Source: Leptospiraceae bacterium UBA2033
GTDB taxonomy: Bacteria > Spirochaetota > Leptospiria > Leptospirales > Leptospiraceae
Direction: 5' to 3'
DNA length: 21,155 nucleotides
NCBI GenBank assembly: GCA_002333425.1
Contig: DDBL01000051.1
Coordinates: 1 to 21,155 of the forward strand
Shown here: positions 1-7,843 of the stretch, piece by piece
Layout: each line of letters begins with the position of its first letter
How positions within the stretch are numbered: position 1 is the first letter of the stretch
Translations under genes and position numbers: made by a program
Notes under the pieces: generated by a model
What the model was told of the DNA's origin: nothing
Database searches by the model: none
The model's input: only the letters and a program-made list of their open reading frames with translations

Positions 1-11
1 TCTTTAAATCT

Positions 12-37
12 CTCCGTGTCTCGGTGCCTCTGTGGCA
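12..37. repeat. Right arm of a CTCTGTG/CTGTGGCA intergenic repeat, cut by the window start
   Basis: A 26-base arm ending in GCCTCTGTGGCA. It matches the right arm of the complete element at 1649-1674 and the arm at 6844-6869 with only a few differences. The opposite arm would lie upstream of this window. No gene is seen in bases 1-134; a clear promoter or Shine-Dalgarno for the next gene is not obvious. Confidence 0.75.
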
Positions 38-134
38 ATAACTTAAGCTAAATAGTTACAAAAATACTTTGAAAGAGGAATGTAAAATCTTTAATGGATT
101 GCATTCCTTATTATGAATAAAAAATATATAATCT

Positions 135-1550
135 ATGACAAATAAATATTTACCTTTCTTTTTTCTTGCCCTTGTTTTTATATTCCAGTGCTCAAAAACT
201 AATCTAGAAAAATTAAATCAATGGCTGGGAAAAGAAGAGTATGAAAAGTTAATAGAATTTTCAAATCATAATATAAATAAATTAACCGATGAAGAATTAT
301 ATCTTAGCTCTGTTGCTGTATCGAAATTACAAAACTTTCTTCGTAAAAATAAATCAAATGAAAAATTCTCTAACACAAAGTACATTCAAAATTTAGAAAA
401 AAAAACTAATCTTAAAATTAAATATCTCACCACAGAAAATGGAAAACTAATTCAATTAGAGGATAATTTTTATAAACTCATTCGGACATCCAAGTTTTAT
501 AAAGACAAAGCAATTTTAGATAAGTTTATATTCACTGCGAATACAAATGAGATTTATGAAAATAGTTTTTTACTTACTGATATTTTGGAAATAGACCCAA
601 GACCTTATTTAGTAGAATTCAAAACGATTTGGCTTGAGTCCATGAAACTGGGAATACCAAACAATTTGAATGAAGAAGACAAAAGTAAATTCATACAAAC
701 TCTACATTTTTTATCTACCAAAGAAGAAACAGATTTAAAATCTCATTTTTTTGTGACAGATGGGACAAATGTAAATTTGCGCTCAGGACCAGGAACAGAA
801 AATATCACAATAGGTAAACTTACACAAGAAGATGTTTTCCAAATTGACGCTGACTATAATACAACTACGATTGGCAAAAAAACAGGAAAATGGATTTTAG
901 TTTATGTTTGGAGTTCAGATACAGTTGGTTGGATATTTTCAGCATTTTTAAAAGATTCAAAACCAGATTATTTGAAAGCAAAATCATTTGAGAAAACGTT
1001 AGTCGATAATACTAATTTTCGCGTTATAGATTTTAATAATTGGAATCCAGAAGATATTCCTGATAAATTTTATGGAAATTATTCAATTACAAAAAAAGAA
1101 ATTATAGATGCAAATGTAGGATTTACCGTTTATCCCATGGAAATTGAACAGGGAATCTGTACGAAATTAAAAAAAGATACAAAAAAAATTGAACTTTCCT
1201 TTATGGGTAAAAATTCTAATGAGAGGTTACTTTTATTTTACCTCAAGGTAGTAACCAATACTAAATCGAAAACATCTACCAAAATCGAACTTTTGAATGA
1301 AAAATTATATTTGAATGCAAAAGCACTGGATGAAGTAATTGAAAACGATAAGTTTCAAAGCTTAACTATAAAATTTATCAATTCCAATTCTAATAAAATT
1401 CAAGTTAGTCTAAATTTAACAAATCATCCTTTAGAAATAAGCCATATGATTGATCAAGAAACCGAAGACGTTCAGTCTTGGGAGCTTTGTATACCACAAG
1501 GAAAAAAATCATCTACAAAAGCTTTACTTTTCAGTTTTAACATTTATTGA
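135..1550 (+). CDS. Predicted lipoprotein with a bacterial SH3 (SH3b) domain
   Basis: This is a 471-residue exported protein of unknown specific function. Residues 1-18 form a short hydrophobic signal ending at Cys19 (FIFQC), a plausible relaxed spirochaete lipobox, so it is probably membrane-anchored. Residues about 205-273 form an SH3b-like domain: the NVNLRSGPG stretch near residue 212, a basic loop, then WILVYVW and GWIFSAFL. SH3b domains commonly bind cell-wall peptides or mediate protein contacts. The regions before it (20-200, mostly helical and Lys/Glu-rich) and after it (280-471, beta-rich) match nothing I recognise. The ATG start gives a complete signal peptide, although no strong Shine-Dalgarno precedes it. 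It is monocistronic here: a palindromic repeat separates it from ispH. The lipoprotein call is likely; the function is open. Confidence 0.75.
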   Translation: MTNKYLPFFFLALVFIFQCSKTNLEKLNQWLGKEEYEKLIEFSNHNINKLTDEELYLSSVAVSKLQNFLRKNKSNEKFSNTKYIQNLEKKTNLKIKYLTTENGKLIQLEDNFYKLIRTSKFYKDKAILDKFIFTANTNEIYENSFLLTDILEIDPRPYLVEFKTIWLESMKLGIPNNLNEEDKSKFIQTLHFLSTKEETDLKSHFFVTDGTNVNLRSGPGTENITIGKLTQEDVFQIDADYNTTTIGKKTGKWILVYVWSSDTVGWIFSAFLKDSKPDYLKAKSFEKTLVDNTNFRVIDFNNWNPEDIPDKFYGNYSITKKEIIDANVGFTVYPMEIEQGICTKLKKDTKKIELSFMGKNSNERLLLFYLKVVTNTKSKTSTKIELLNEKLYLNAKALDEVIENDKFQSLTIKFINSNSNKIQVSLNLTNHPLEISHMIDQETEDVQSWELCIPQGKKSSTKALLFSFNIY

Positions 1551-1572
1551 GATATGGTAAAATAAACAAATC

Positions 1573-1674
1573 TGCCACAGAGGCACGGAGACAGAGAGAA
1601 AACCCAAGAGATTCAATTGTGCAAAGAAAGCTACCACATCTCAAAAATCTCCGTGTCTCAGTGCCTCCGTGGCA
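1573..1674. repeat. Palindromic intergenic repeat (CCACAGAGGCAC family), complete copy
   Basis: The left arm 1573-1598 begins TGCCACAGAGGCAC and the right arm 1649-1674 ends GTGCCTCCGTGGCA. The reverse complement of the right arm matches the left arm at 22 of 26 positions. The arms enclose about 50 bases of unrelated AT-rich sequence. Transcribed, the arms could pair into a long hairpin between the lipoprotein gene and ispH. Related arms occur at 12-37, 6749-6869 and 21133-21155. It may act as a terminator or be a small non-autonomous element; the sequence does not decide. Confidence 0.8.
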
Positions 1675-1716
1675 AAACGTTATATTAAACTAAGTTGAAG
1701 TTTATAGGAGAGAAAA

Positions 1717-2655
1717 TTGAAAAAAATCTATCTATCAAACCCTAGAGGTTTTTGTGCTGGAGTTAAATACGCAATATCGTTTGTAGAAAACGTTCATTCT
1801 CTATATCAAAATGAACAAATATATGTAAGAAAAGAAATCGTTCATAATAGAAGAGTCGTTACTGATATGGAGAAAAAAGGAATTAAATTTATTAACGAAC
1901 TAGAAGAGGCACCTGAAAATTCGATTGTTATTTTTAGTGCACATGGGGTGTCTCCATCTGTTGTCCAAAATGCAAAAGATAAAAATATGCGAATAGGAGA
2001 TGCAACTTGTCCACTAGTTACAAGAGTTCATAGGAAAGCAAAAAAATTAAAAGAAACTCATCAAATTATCTATATTGGTCATGAAGGGCATGACGAAGCC
2101 ATTGGCACGATGGGAGAGGCAGAAATGTTTCTTGTTGAATCAGAAGAAGATGTCATAAATTTAAAAGATAAGATTAATCCAAATAAACCACTCACCTATC
2201 TTATGCAAACTACACTTTCCGTTAGCGATACGCGCAAGGTCATAGATAAAATTGCGGAAGTTTTTCCAAATGTGGAACATCCTGATAAAGATGATATTTG
2301 TTATGCAACAACAGAAAGACAAGAAGCTGTTGAGTCAATGATGGATTCTATTGATGCAATGTTAGTAATTGGAGCGCCTAATAGTTCGAATTCGATGCGA
2401 CTAGTTCAACTTGCACAAAAAAAGAAACCAAAATCTTTTAGAGTAAGTTCAGCCAATGAAGTGAATAAAGAAACTTTGGACGCAATGAATATTGAAATTA
2501 TGGGAATTACTGCTGGAGCATCGTCTCCTCAAATTTTAATTGATGAGATAATTGAAAAGCTAAAAGAGTTTTATCCAGAAGTAAGCGTTGAAAACTTTCC
2601 AGACTCAAGAGAAGATTCTATGAATTTCAAACTCCCTAGAGAGCTTTTAAAATAA
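1717..2655 (+). CDS. ispH: 4-hydroxy-3-methylbut-2-enyl diphosphate reductase (IspH/LytB)
   Basis: This cytoplasmic iron-sulfur enzyme carries out the last step of the MEP isoprenoid pathway, reducing HMBPP to IPP and DMAPP. At 312 residues it has normal family length. The three cluster-binding cysteines are visible: Cys13 in NPRGFCAGV, Cys98 in DATCPLVTRVH and Cys195 in DDICYATTERQ. Substrate-binding motifs VHN (His43), SAHGVSP (His76), GHEGHDE (121-127) and SSNSMR (about 223-228) are also present. The start is TTG, supported by a strong AGGAGAG at 1706-1712 with six bases between AGGAG and the start codon, and by the FCAGV motif sitting where family members have it. Its stop codon lies only three bases from the stop of the converging gene at 2659, leaving no room for a separate terminator between them. 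Confidence 0.97.
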   Translation: MKKIYLSNPRGFCAGVKYAISFVENVHSLYQNEQIYVRKEIVHNRRVVTDMEKKGIKFINELEEAPENSIVIFSAHGVSPSVVQNAKDKNMRIGDATCPLVTRVHRKAKKLKETHQIIYIGHEGHDEAIGTMGEAEMFLVESEEDVINLKDKINPNKPLTYLMQTTLSVSDTRKVIDKIAEVFPNVEHPDKDDICYATTERQEAVESMMDSIDAMLVIGAPNSSNSMRLVQLAQKKKPKSFRVSSANEVNKETLDAMNIEIMGITAGASSPQILIDEIIEKLKEFYPEVSVENFPDSREDSMNFKLPRELLK

Positions 2656-2658
2656 AAT

Positions 2659-3120
2659 CTATTCTTGTGTTGATTTAGTTTTGATTTTTTGTTTGAGCTT
2701 GCTGATCTTACTTCGCAAGCTTGAAATTTTTTTCTCGTATTTGTCTATCTTTTGCTCTAATAAACTTACTTTTTTGTTGATGTCTTGTTTTTCATCGACC
2801 ATTTCTTCTAATGATGAAAGTTCATCGTCGTCATCTGTTTTACTAGAATCAGATTTTTTCTGGAGTTTTGCTAGTTTCTTTTTTTCTTGAAGGACTTTTT
2901 GTAATTCAGTAGAGTTAGAAGAAAAAATAACTTTATGAACTGTACTTTTGGGAATTACTTTCGTTGCCCCCTCTGTATTAATTGTTACAGATTCAGAATC
3001 ATGACCTAATACTTTTCCTTGGATGATCTGCCCATTTCGAAGAAGGATTGTCTCGGAAAAAATAGAAGAAGAAAAAAGGATAATATGAATAGATAAAAAT
3101 AATATTAATTTTGCTGTCAT
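2659..3120 (-). CDS. Small exported protein with a beta-barrel-like N-terminus and a C-terminal coiled coil
   Basis: The 153-residue product starts with a hydrophobic signal peptide (residues 1-22, probable cut after FSSSIFS). Residues 23-66 read TILLRNGQIIQGKVLG, then a VTINTEG stretch and a VIPKSTVHKVIF stretch, a short strand-turn-strand pattern resembling LSm/Sm-like barrels that recurs in spirochaete exported proteins. An acidic linker (about 95-110, with DDDDE) leads to a charged heptad-like coiled coil at 110-147. The product is probably periplasmic. No enzyme motif is visible and I do not recognise the gene by name. It is transcribed alone, convergent with ispH. The upstream 103 bases (3121-3223) are very AT-rich and presumably contain its promoter, but no site stands out. 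Confidence 0.7.
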   Translation of the reverse strand: MTAKLILFLSIHIILFSSSIFSETILLRNGQIIQGKVLGHDSESVTINTEGATKVIPKSTVHKVIFSSNSTELQKVLQEKKKLAKLQKKSDSSKTDDDDELSSLEEMVDEKQDINKKVSLLEQKIDKYEKKISSLRSKISKLKQKIKTKSTQE

Positions 3121-3223
3121 GAGTCTACATGCTCCATTTACAATTTCGACATACAGAGAGTTTTATTCAAGTAGTTTTATTTATTACTTAGTATTATCTT
3201 TTTATTTTAAAAAAATCAAATTA

Positions 3224-4363
3224 CTAGTAAGGAAATGCTTCTTGAAAAGGTTTACTACCTAAATAATTCCAATGCCCCATTTTCCGTCCTTTTTTTGGTT
3301 CGCTTTTTTGATATAAGTGGAGTTTATAATCATAGGATTTTAGACGAGAAATAAATTTATCTTCCTTACCTTGGAAATCAAAACCAATAATATTTTTCAT
3401 AATACAAGGAGCAGATTCTATTTCTAGAATATCAGGCTCTAAATTACATAAAGTTAAAAGTTGTAATTCAAACTGCGAAAGCCGAGCAGCATCCATAGAA
3501 AAATGACCAGAATTATGAGGTCTTGGAGCAAATTCGTTACATATAACTTGATCCCCATTAACAAAAAACTCTAAAGCTAAAACACCTTGATAGTTTAAAG
3601 AATTGAGTAAAATTTTTGTGGCGTCAATTGCTTTTTGTTTTAAATCTATATCTATTCTAGCTGGATGAATCGTAAAATCTAGGATATGATCTTTATGTAT
3701 GTTTTCAGATGGAGAGTAAAATAACACTTTACCGCTCTCAAAGCGACAGGCGACAACTGAAATTTCACAAGAGAAGTTTACAATCTCTTCCAAAATATGA
3801 TCTACTTTTTCTAATGATTTAAGGTGTGATTCTAATTCTAAAAAATTGGAAAACTTCCCCTGCCCTTTTCCATCATAACCAAATTGATTTGTTTTTAAAA
3901 TACAGGGAAATTTGATTAAGTTTTTAATTGCATATAACTCATCTAAACTATGCATATAAAGATAAGGTGTTGTTGTTAATCCCTGACGATTAAAAAATTC
4001 TTTTTCTATAAAACGATTTTGCGAAATTCGAATTGCTTCAACCGAGGGAGATACTCTAAGACCTGTTTCATTTGCAAATTTTTCAATTGTATCTAGTGCG
4101 TCCTTAGGAATATTTTCAAACTCAAAAGTTAAAGCATCAATTGATTTTAAAAATTCTATTAGTTTTCCTGAATCAGAATATTCCCCGACTGTTTCTATTA
4201 CTCCTGCTTTACCTGCGGGTGTATTTTTCTCAGGAGAATAACATTTAACCGTATAACCTCTCTGTTGTGCTTTCTGAGCAAACATTCTACCTAGTTGACC
4301 GCTGCCCATAACGCCTAATACGTGTTTGCCTGGGATAATCGTATTTTTATTTTCTTGAATCAA
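3224..4363 (-). CDS. purK: N5-carboxyaminoimidazole ribonucleotide synthase (PurK)
   Basis: This ATP-grasp enzyme converts AIR, ATP and bicarbonate to N5-CAIR in de novo purine synthesis, feeding PurE. It has 379 residues, the usual family length. The N-terminal preATP-grasp loop is GSGQLGRM at 20-27 and FEFEN lies at 80-84. The ATP-grasp core shows LKTNQFGYDGKGQ (156-168, Lys157 contacting ATP), the EE pair at 192-193, ALEFFV (263-268), and the metal/phosphate motif NEFAPRPHNSGH (276-287) followed by SQFE. The start is TTG and its first bases overlap the purE stop as TTGA. AAGGA on the minus strand (4370-4374) lies six bases before it. Translation is therefore probably coupled to purE. The gene ends TAG followed directly by TAA. 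It is the last gene of the operon. Confidence 0.96.
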   Translation of the reverse strand: MIQENKNTIIPGKHVLGVMGSGQLGRMFAQKAQQRGYTVKCYSPEKNTPAGKAGVIETVGEYSDSGKLIEFLKSIDALTFEFENIPKDALDTIEKFANETGLRVSPSVEAIRISQNRFIEKEFFNRQGLTTTPYLYMHSLDELYAIKNLIKFPCILKTNQFGYDGKGQGKFSNFLELESHLKSLEKVDHILEEIVNFSCEISVVACRFESGKVLFYSPSENIHKDHILDFTIHPARIDIDLKQKAIDATKILLNSLNYQGVLALEFFVNGDQVICNEFAPRPHNSGHFSMDAARLSQFELQLLTLCNLEPDILEIESAPCIMKNIIGFDFQGKEDKFISRLKSYDYKLHLYQKSEPKKGRKMGHWNYLGSKPFQEAFPY

Positions 4364-4887
4364 TGTAAATCCTTTTCTTTTGCGAGAGCGGCCTTCTTAA
4401 TTTCTTCTCTATATTCTTCTAAGGCTTTTTCTAATTGTTTATTTTGTAAAGATAAGATACGAACTGCAAGTAAACCAGCATTAACCGCTCCAGCAGTTCC
4501 TATCGAAAGAGTTCCTACAGGAACACCGCCTGGCATTTGGACTATTGAATAAAGGCTATCCAAACCACTGAGCGCTTTGGATTGAACTGGGACACCAAGA
4601 ACAGGAAGAGTTGTAAGAGAAGCAACCATACCTGGTAGATGAGCAGCCCCACCCGCTCCAGCGACTATCACCTGTAAACCTCTCTTAGACGCAGACTTTG
4701 CATAATCAAACATCAACTCAGGTGAACGATGAGCAGATACGATTTTTTTTTCAAAAGGTATATTAAACTTTTCTAATATACTACAAGTTTCTTTCATTGT
4801 TTCATAATCTGAAAAAGAACCCATGATTACACCTACAACTGGTTTTAATTTATCTTTCTTGTTTTCTAATTTTGTATTTTTTTTCAA
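4360..4887 (-). CDS. purE: N5-CAIR mutase, class I (PurE)
   Basis: PurE rearranges N5-CAIR, made by PurK, to CAIR in de novo purine synthesis and normally works as a soluble octamer. The 175-residue protein shows the class I motifs: IMGSFSDYETM (21-31) for nucleotide binding, SAHRSP (51-56) with the conserved His, and GAGGAAHLPG (77-86), then PVQSKALSGLDSLYSIVQMP and GTAGAVNAGLLA. The presence of PurK next door fits the two-enzyme bacterial route rather than class II AIR carboxylase. The start is TTG, overlapping the murF stop as TTGA, with GAAGG about nine bases upstream on the message. A downstream ATG at residue 22 would cut into the substrate loop, so the TTG is preferred. The Lys-rich 15-residue N-terminal tail is slightly longer than in E. 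coli. Confidence 0.96.
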   Translation of the reverse strand: MKKNTKLENKKDKLKPVVGVIMGSFSDYETMKETCSILEKFNIPFEKKIVSAHRSPELMFDYAKSASKRGLQVIVAGAGGAAHLPGMVASLTTLPVLGVPVQSKALSGLDSLYSIVQMPGGVPVGTLSIGTAGAVNAGLLAVRILSLQNKQLEKALEEYREEIKKAALAKEKDLH

Positions 4888-6275
4888 TGACTTAAACCTT
4901 CTATAATTCTTTCCATTTTCATAGACCTTGAACCTTTCACTAAAATAAAACTTCCTTTGGGAATGACTTCCTTTACATAAGAAATCAAATCGGCAATAGA
5001 CTCATTTGAGTCAATAAAATGCTTATTTCCAAAAGATTTTTTAGAATCAGAAAAATGTTTGGTAATAAAGACTGAATCTTTTCCAAAACTAATTAATCCT
5101 TTGAGTCCTAACTTTTTGCAAAATTCTCCAAGCTCTGTGTGGTAGTTCTTAGAAAATTTTCCTAGCTCCTTCATATCACCGAGAATCGCATAATAAGGCT
5201 TATCCGAAGAAACCTGCTTTAAGGCAAGTAAGGAAGAAATCATCGAATCAGGATTTGCATTGTAGGTATCATTGATTAAATTATAAAATCCTTTTTCGAT
5301 CACAAATCGTTTATCTTTTGCTTTAAAAGAAGATAATCCTTTTAGAATTTGACTAGGGCTAAAACCAATTTCTTTACCAACAGCAACCACACCCGCTAGG
5401 TTTTCTAAAATTTTCTCCCCTGGGATTTTCCAATTCAGTTTTTCTTGGAATACTTGTAATAAAAATCCTTCTGGAATAATTTTTTCTAATTGAATGTCTG
5501 GATTTTTGGAAATGGAAAATGTTTTAAGAGTAAGTTTTCTTTTTTTTGCTTCTTGTTGAAAAATATTTTTATGGGCAACAGATTCAGGGATAAAAAGTAT
5601 ACTCCCCTCTTTCATTCCTTCTATAATTTCAGCTTTGGCTCGGGCGATATTTTCTAAAGAGCCTAGGTTTTCGATATGGCAGGGACCTATATTGGTAATT
5701 AACGCTATGTCAGGTTTTGCCATAGCGGTTAATCTAGATATTTCTCTTTTGTGGTTCATTCCCATTTCACAAACTACAAGTTTTGTATCAATATTAATTC
5801 TAAACAAAGTAAAAGGAACACCTATCTCGTTGTTGTAATTCTTCTCTGTTACTACTACGTGGTTACTTCCAATTTGCCTTGCAACTAAACCCATTAGCTC
5901 TTTGGTTGTAGTCTTTCCGCTAGAGCCTGTGATTCCAATAACGAATGGTGAATAACGATCTCGATGAAAAGACGCAAGTTTGCCTAATGCCAAAAGAGTA
6001 TCCTCTACGAAAATTGCTTTTTGAATTTCGTTAAAATTTAGTGTTTTTAAAATAGGATGTTCTTTTTCACAAAGAAACGCAACTGCACCACGAGAAATTG
6101 CATCTGGGATAAATTCATGACCATCCCTATTTGCTTTCAGTGGAATAAATAAAGTTCCAGGTTTAGTCTCACTAGAAGAGGTAGATATAAATTTAACTTT
6201 CTCATTTTCAGAAAAACGTATATCTCCAAAGAGAGATCGGATTGTAAATAGGTTATAAGAAAAAGATTCTATCAT
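4884..6275 (-). CDS. murF: UDP-N-acetylmuramoyl-tripeptide--D-alanyl-D-alanine ligase (MurF)
   Basis: MurF adds D-Ala-D-Ala to the UDP-MurNAc-tripeptide, the last cytoplasmic step in making the peptidoglycan monomer. The 463-residue product has the three-domain Mur ligase layout. The N-terminal UDP-binding part contains GTLFIPLKANRDGHEF (40-55). The central ATPase domain has the P-loop GITGSSGKTTTKE (114-126), NYNNEIGVP (146-154), EMGMNHKREI and NIGPCHIENLGS (195-206). The C-terminal part has INDTYNANPDS (334-344), diagnostic for MurF. The ATG start gives a normal N-terminus, although the Shine-Dalgarno is weak. The gene sits 15 bases after the DUF486 gene and overlaps purE by four bases, so cell-wall and purine genes appear to share one transcript. 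Confidence 0.96.
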   Translation of the reverse strand: MIESFSYNLFTIRSLFGDIRFSENEKVKFISTSSSETKPGTLFIPLKANRDGHEFIPDAISRGAVAFLCEKEHPILKTLNFNEIQKAIFVEDTLLALGKLASFHRDRYSPFVIGITGSSGKTTTKELMGLVARQIGSNHVVVTEKNYNNEIGVPFTLFRINIDTKLVVCEMGMNHKREISRLTAMAKPDIALITNIGPCHIENLGSLENIARAKAEIIEGMKEGSILFIPESVAHKNIFQQEAKKRKLTLKTFSISKNPDIQLEKIIPEGFLLQVFQEKLNWKIPGEKILENLAGVVAVGKEIGFSPSQILKGLSSFKAKDKRFVIEKGFYNLINDTYNANPDSMISSLLALKQVSSDKPYYAILGDMKELGKFSKNYHTELGEFCKKLGLKGLISFGKDSVFITKHFSDSKKSFGNKHFIDSNESIADLISYVKEVIPKGSFILVKGSRSMKMERIIEGLSH

Positions 6276-6290
6276 TGTATTAAAGTGTGT

Positions 6291-6620
6291 TTACCATTCT
6301 TTAAAAATCATAACAACTGCGCCAAAAATCATCAGAAATCCAACCGCATAATTCCATTTAAACTCTTCTTTTAAATAAAAGATAGAAAATAAACTAAATA
6401 CGATGAGTGTAATCGCTTCTTGGACTGTCTTTAACTCTGTAGCATTAAACTGTCCATGCCCTATTCGATTAGCAGGAACCATAAAACAATACTCAAAAAA
6501 AGCAATTCCCCAGCTAAATAAAACCACCTTCCATAGTGTAATGTCCTTGTATTTCAAGTGACCATACCAAGCAAATGTCATAAATAAATTGGATATCGTA
6601 AGTAACAGAACTGTAGCCAT
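6291..6620 (-). CDS. DUF486 / DMT-family small membrane protein
   Basis: A 109-residue integral inner-membrane protein with four predicted hydrophobic helices (about 1-18, 28-46, 68-83 and 88-107). The conserved pattern FAWYGHLKY (16-24), AFFEYCFMVPANRIGH (40-55) and LKEEFKWNYAVGF (82-94) matches the DUF486 family, which is related to small multidrug-resistance-like or DMT transporters. The substrate is unknown. The ATG is preceded on the message by GGGAGG about 11 bases upstream. It is the first gene of the operon that continues into murF, purE and purK, with 15 bases to murF. The promoter should lie between here and the mobile-element-like sequence at 6727-6896. Confidence 0.85.
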   Translation of the reverse strand: MATVLLLTISNLFMTFAWYGHLKYKDITLWKVVLFSWGIAFFEYCFMVPANRIGHGQFNATELKTVQEAITLIVFSLFSIFYLKEEFKWNYAVGFLMIFGAVVMIFKEW

Positions 6621-6726
6621 AGGGTAACAAACCTCCCTTCAAGCAATATGGTAGAGTAGGATTTTAAAAGAATCCAATTAGTAAACTAGAAAATTTATTC
6701 AATTTACCAAAAATGCAAATTTCAAA

Positions 6727-6896
6727 AGTGGGGTTGTGTAAAAAGATATGCCACAGAGGTTAATAATATATTAGACGTTATTGCAAGATTATGCGGATAC
6801 GCAGAAAGTTTATTTAATATCTTAGAAAAAAATTCAATAAACTCTCTGTGTCTTTGTGCCTCTGTGGCAAAATTTTTGTTTTTACACAGTCCCACT
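6727..6896. mobile_element. MITE-like element with 18-base inverted ends, carrying a copy of the CCACAGAGG repeat
   Basis: The outer ends 6727-6744 (AGTGGGGTTGTGTAAAAA) and 6879-6896 (TTTTTACACAGTCCCACT) are inverted repeats that match at 16 of 18 positions. Inside them lie TGCCACAGAGG at 6749-6759 and a full 26-base arm at 6844-6869 ending in CTGTGGCA. A further inner inverted pair is AGTTTATT (6807-6814) and AATAAACT (6836-6843). No open reading frame of useful size is present, so the element cannot move by itself. The TGTGTAAAA ends recall IS256-family termini from memory, which is an inference. No clear target duplication is seen. This accounts for most of the 382-base gene-free stretch 6621-7002; the remainder is AT-rich with presumed promoters for the genes on both sides. 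Confidence 0.65.
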
Positions 6897-7002
6897 AGTC
6901 ATCACTTTACGCACTTGTGAGTAAAGTGAACTAATAAAATTTGCTTTTAAAAAATCAAACAGGTGCAAAAGTGAATTCAAAGGGAAAAATAGGACAGCTA
7001 GT

Positions 7003-7839
7003 ATGAAAAAATCAATAATCTGGAATCTTTCAAATGGGGTGGATTTTCCACTTGAGCTATGGAAACATCCAAAACTTGCTATACTTATAAACAATGTGTC
7101 TTTAAAAGATTACAAAAGTATTCAATTAAATTCAGGTGAAATCAATATTCTCTTTGTCACGGTTAACAATTCAGAATGGAGTTCCATTGAATATGATTTT
7201 ATAAAACAGTTTGGAAATAGACCAGAAATAGCACTTATTTTGATTTCACCCAAAGACAATGAACAACTAAAAGTAAGTAATGGGGTAAAAGGCAATCCTG
7301 AAATTTTAGAAAATCCGATTCGAAAAAAAGAATTACGTTTGATCATAGATAGAACTATTCAATCTGAATTCTATAAATCTTCTGCACTAGAAATTGGAGC
7401 TGGCTGTCTTTCCAATGTGGGTTTCTTTGACGGCTTATTTGAATTAGCCCATACTGAGTATAAAAATTCCCAAGACATCATAAAGGCATTTGAAAAAATG
7501 TTTGAATACGAGGCTAAGATTAAATTATCAAACGATGAGGTAAATCGTGCATTGACAAGAGTAAATGAAATGCGTGACGCAGAAATGTTAGAGCTAGTGG
7601 AAACTCTAAAAGCAAATGAAAAATTAGATACTCTTCGCGAAAAAGAATTAAAAGAAGCAATTGAAATTCAAGCCGCTACCGAAAAAGCACTTCAATACTC
7701 TAGAATCGAAGAAATGAATATGGACAAAATCATCAAAGCTCAAAATAAAATCTTTGAATACACAGATAAAGAAATCAGGGAACTCATCCAAGAAAATATA
7801 GAACTCAAGAAAAAACTTGGAATGAAAATCGCAGAATAA
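7003..7839 (+). CDS. Protein with a degenerate receiver-like N-terminus and a long coiled coil
   Basis: I do not recognise this 278-residue cytoplasmic protein by name. Residues 1-120 alternate hydrophobic strands and helices: AILIN (26-30), NILFVTV (48-54), IALILIS (76-82) and then EILENPIRKKELRLIID (100-116). The last resembles the KP-containing end of a response-regulator receiver domain, with NP where Lys-Pro is usual, and no obvious phosphoacceptor Asp follows the second strand. Residues about 165-270 are strongly charged, with heptad spacing, and are predicted to form a coiled coil; no DNA-binding or enzymatic output domain is visible. The ATG at 7003 has AGGA (6991-6994) eight bases upstream. 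No signal peptide is present. It converges with the gene at 7844, leaving only four bases between the stops. A signalling adaptor or scaffold role is speculation. Confidence 0.6.
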   Translation: MKKSIIWNLSNGVDFPLELWKHPKLAILINNVSLKDYKSIQLNSGEINILFVTVNNSEWSSIEYDFIKQFGNRPEIALILISPKDNEQLKVSNGVKGNPEILENPIRKKELRLIIDRTIQSEFYKSSALEIGAGCLSNVGFFDGLFELAHTEYKNSQDIIKAFEKMFEYEAKIKLSNDEVNRALTRVNEMRDAEMLELVETLKANEKLDTLREKELKEAIEIQAATEKALQYSRIEEMNMDKIIKAQNKIFEYTDKEIRELIQENIELKKKLGMKIAE

Positions 7840-7843
7840 AAAA

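Noticed and set aside
1573..1674. Possible CRISPR repeats from the repeated GCCACAGAGG units
   Set aside because: The copies are inverted pairs, widely separated and not regularly spaced, with no cas genes in the window.
2681..2890. 69-codon plus-strand frame rich in Ser and Phe
   Set aside because: It is the antisense shadow of the coiled-coil and acidic region of the gene at 2659-3120.
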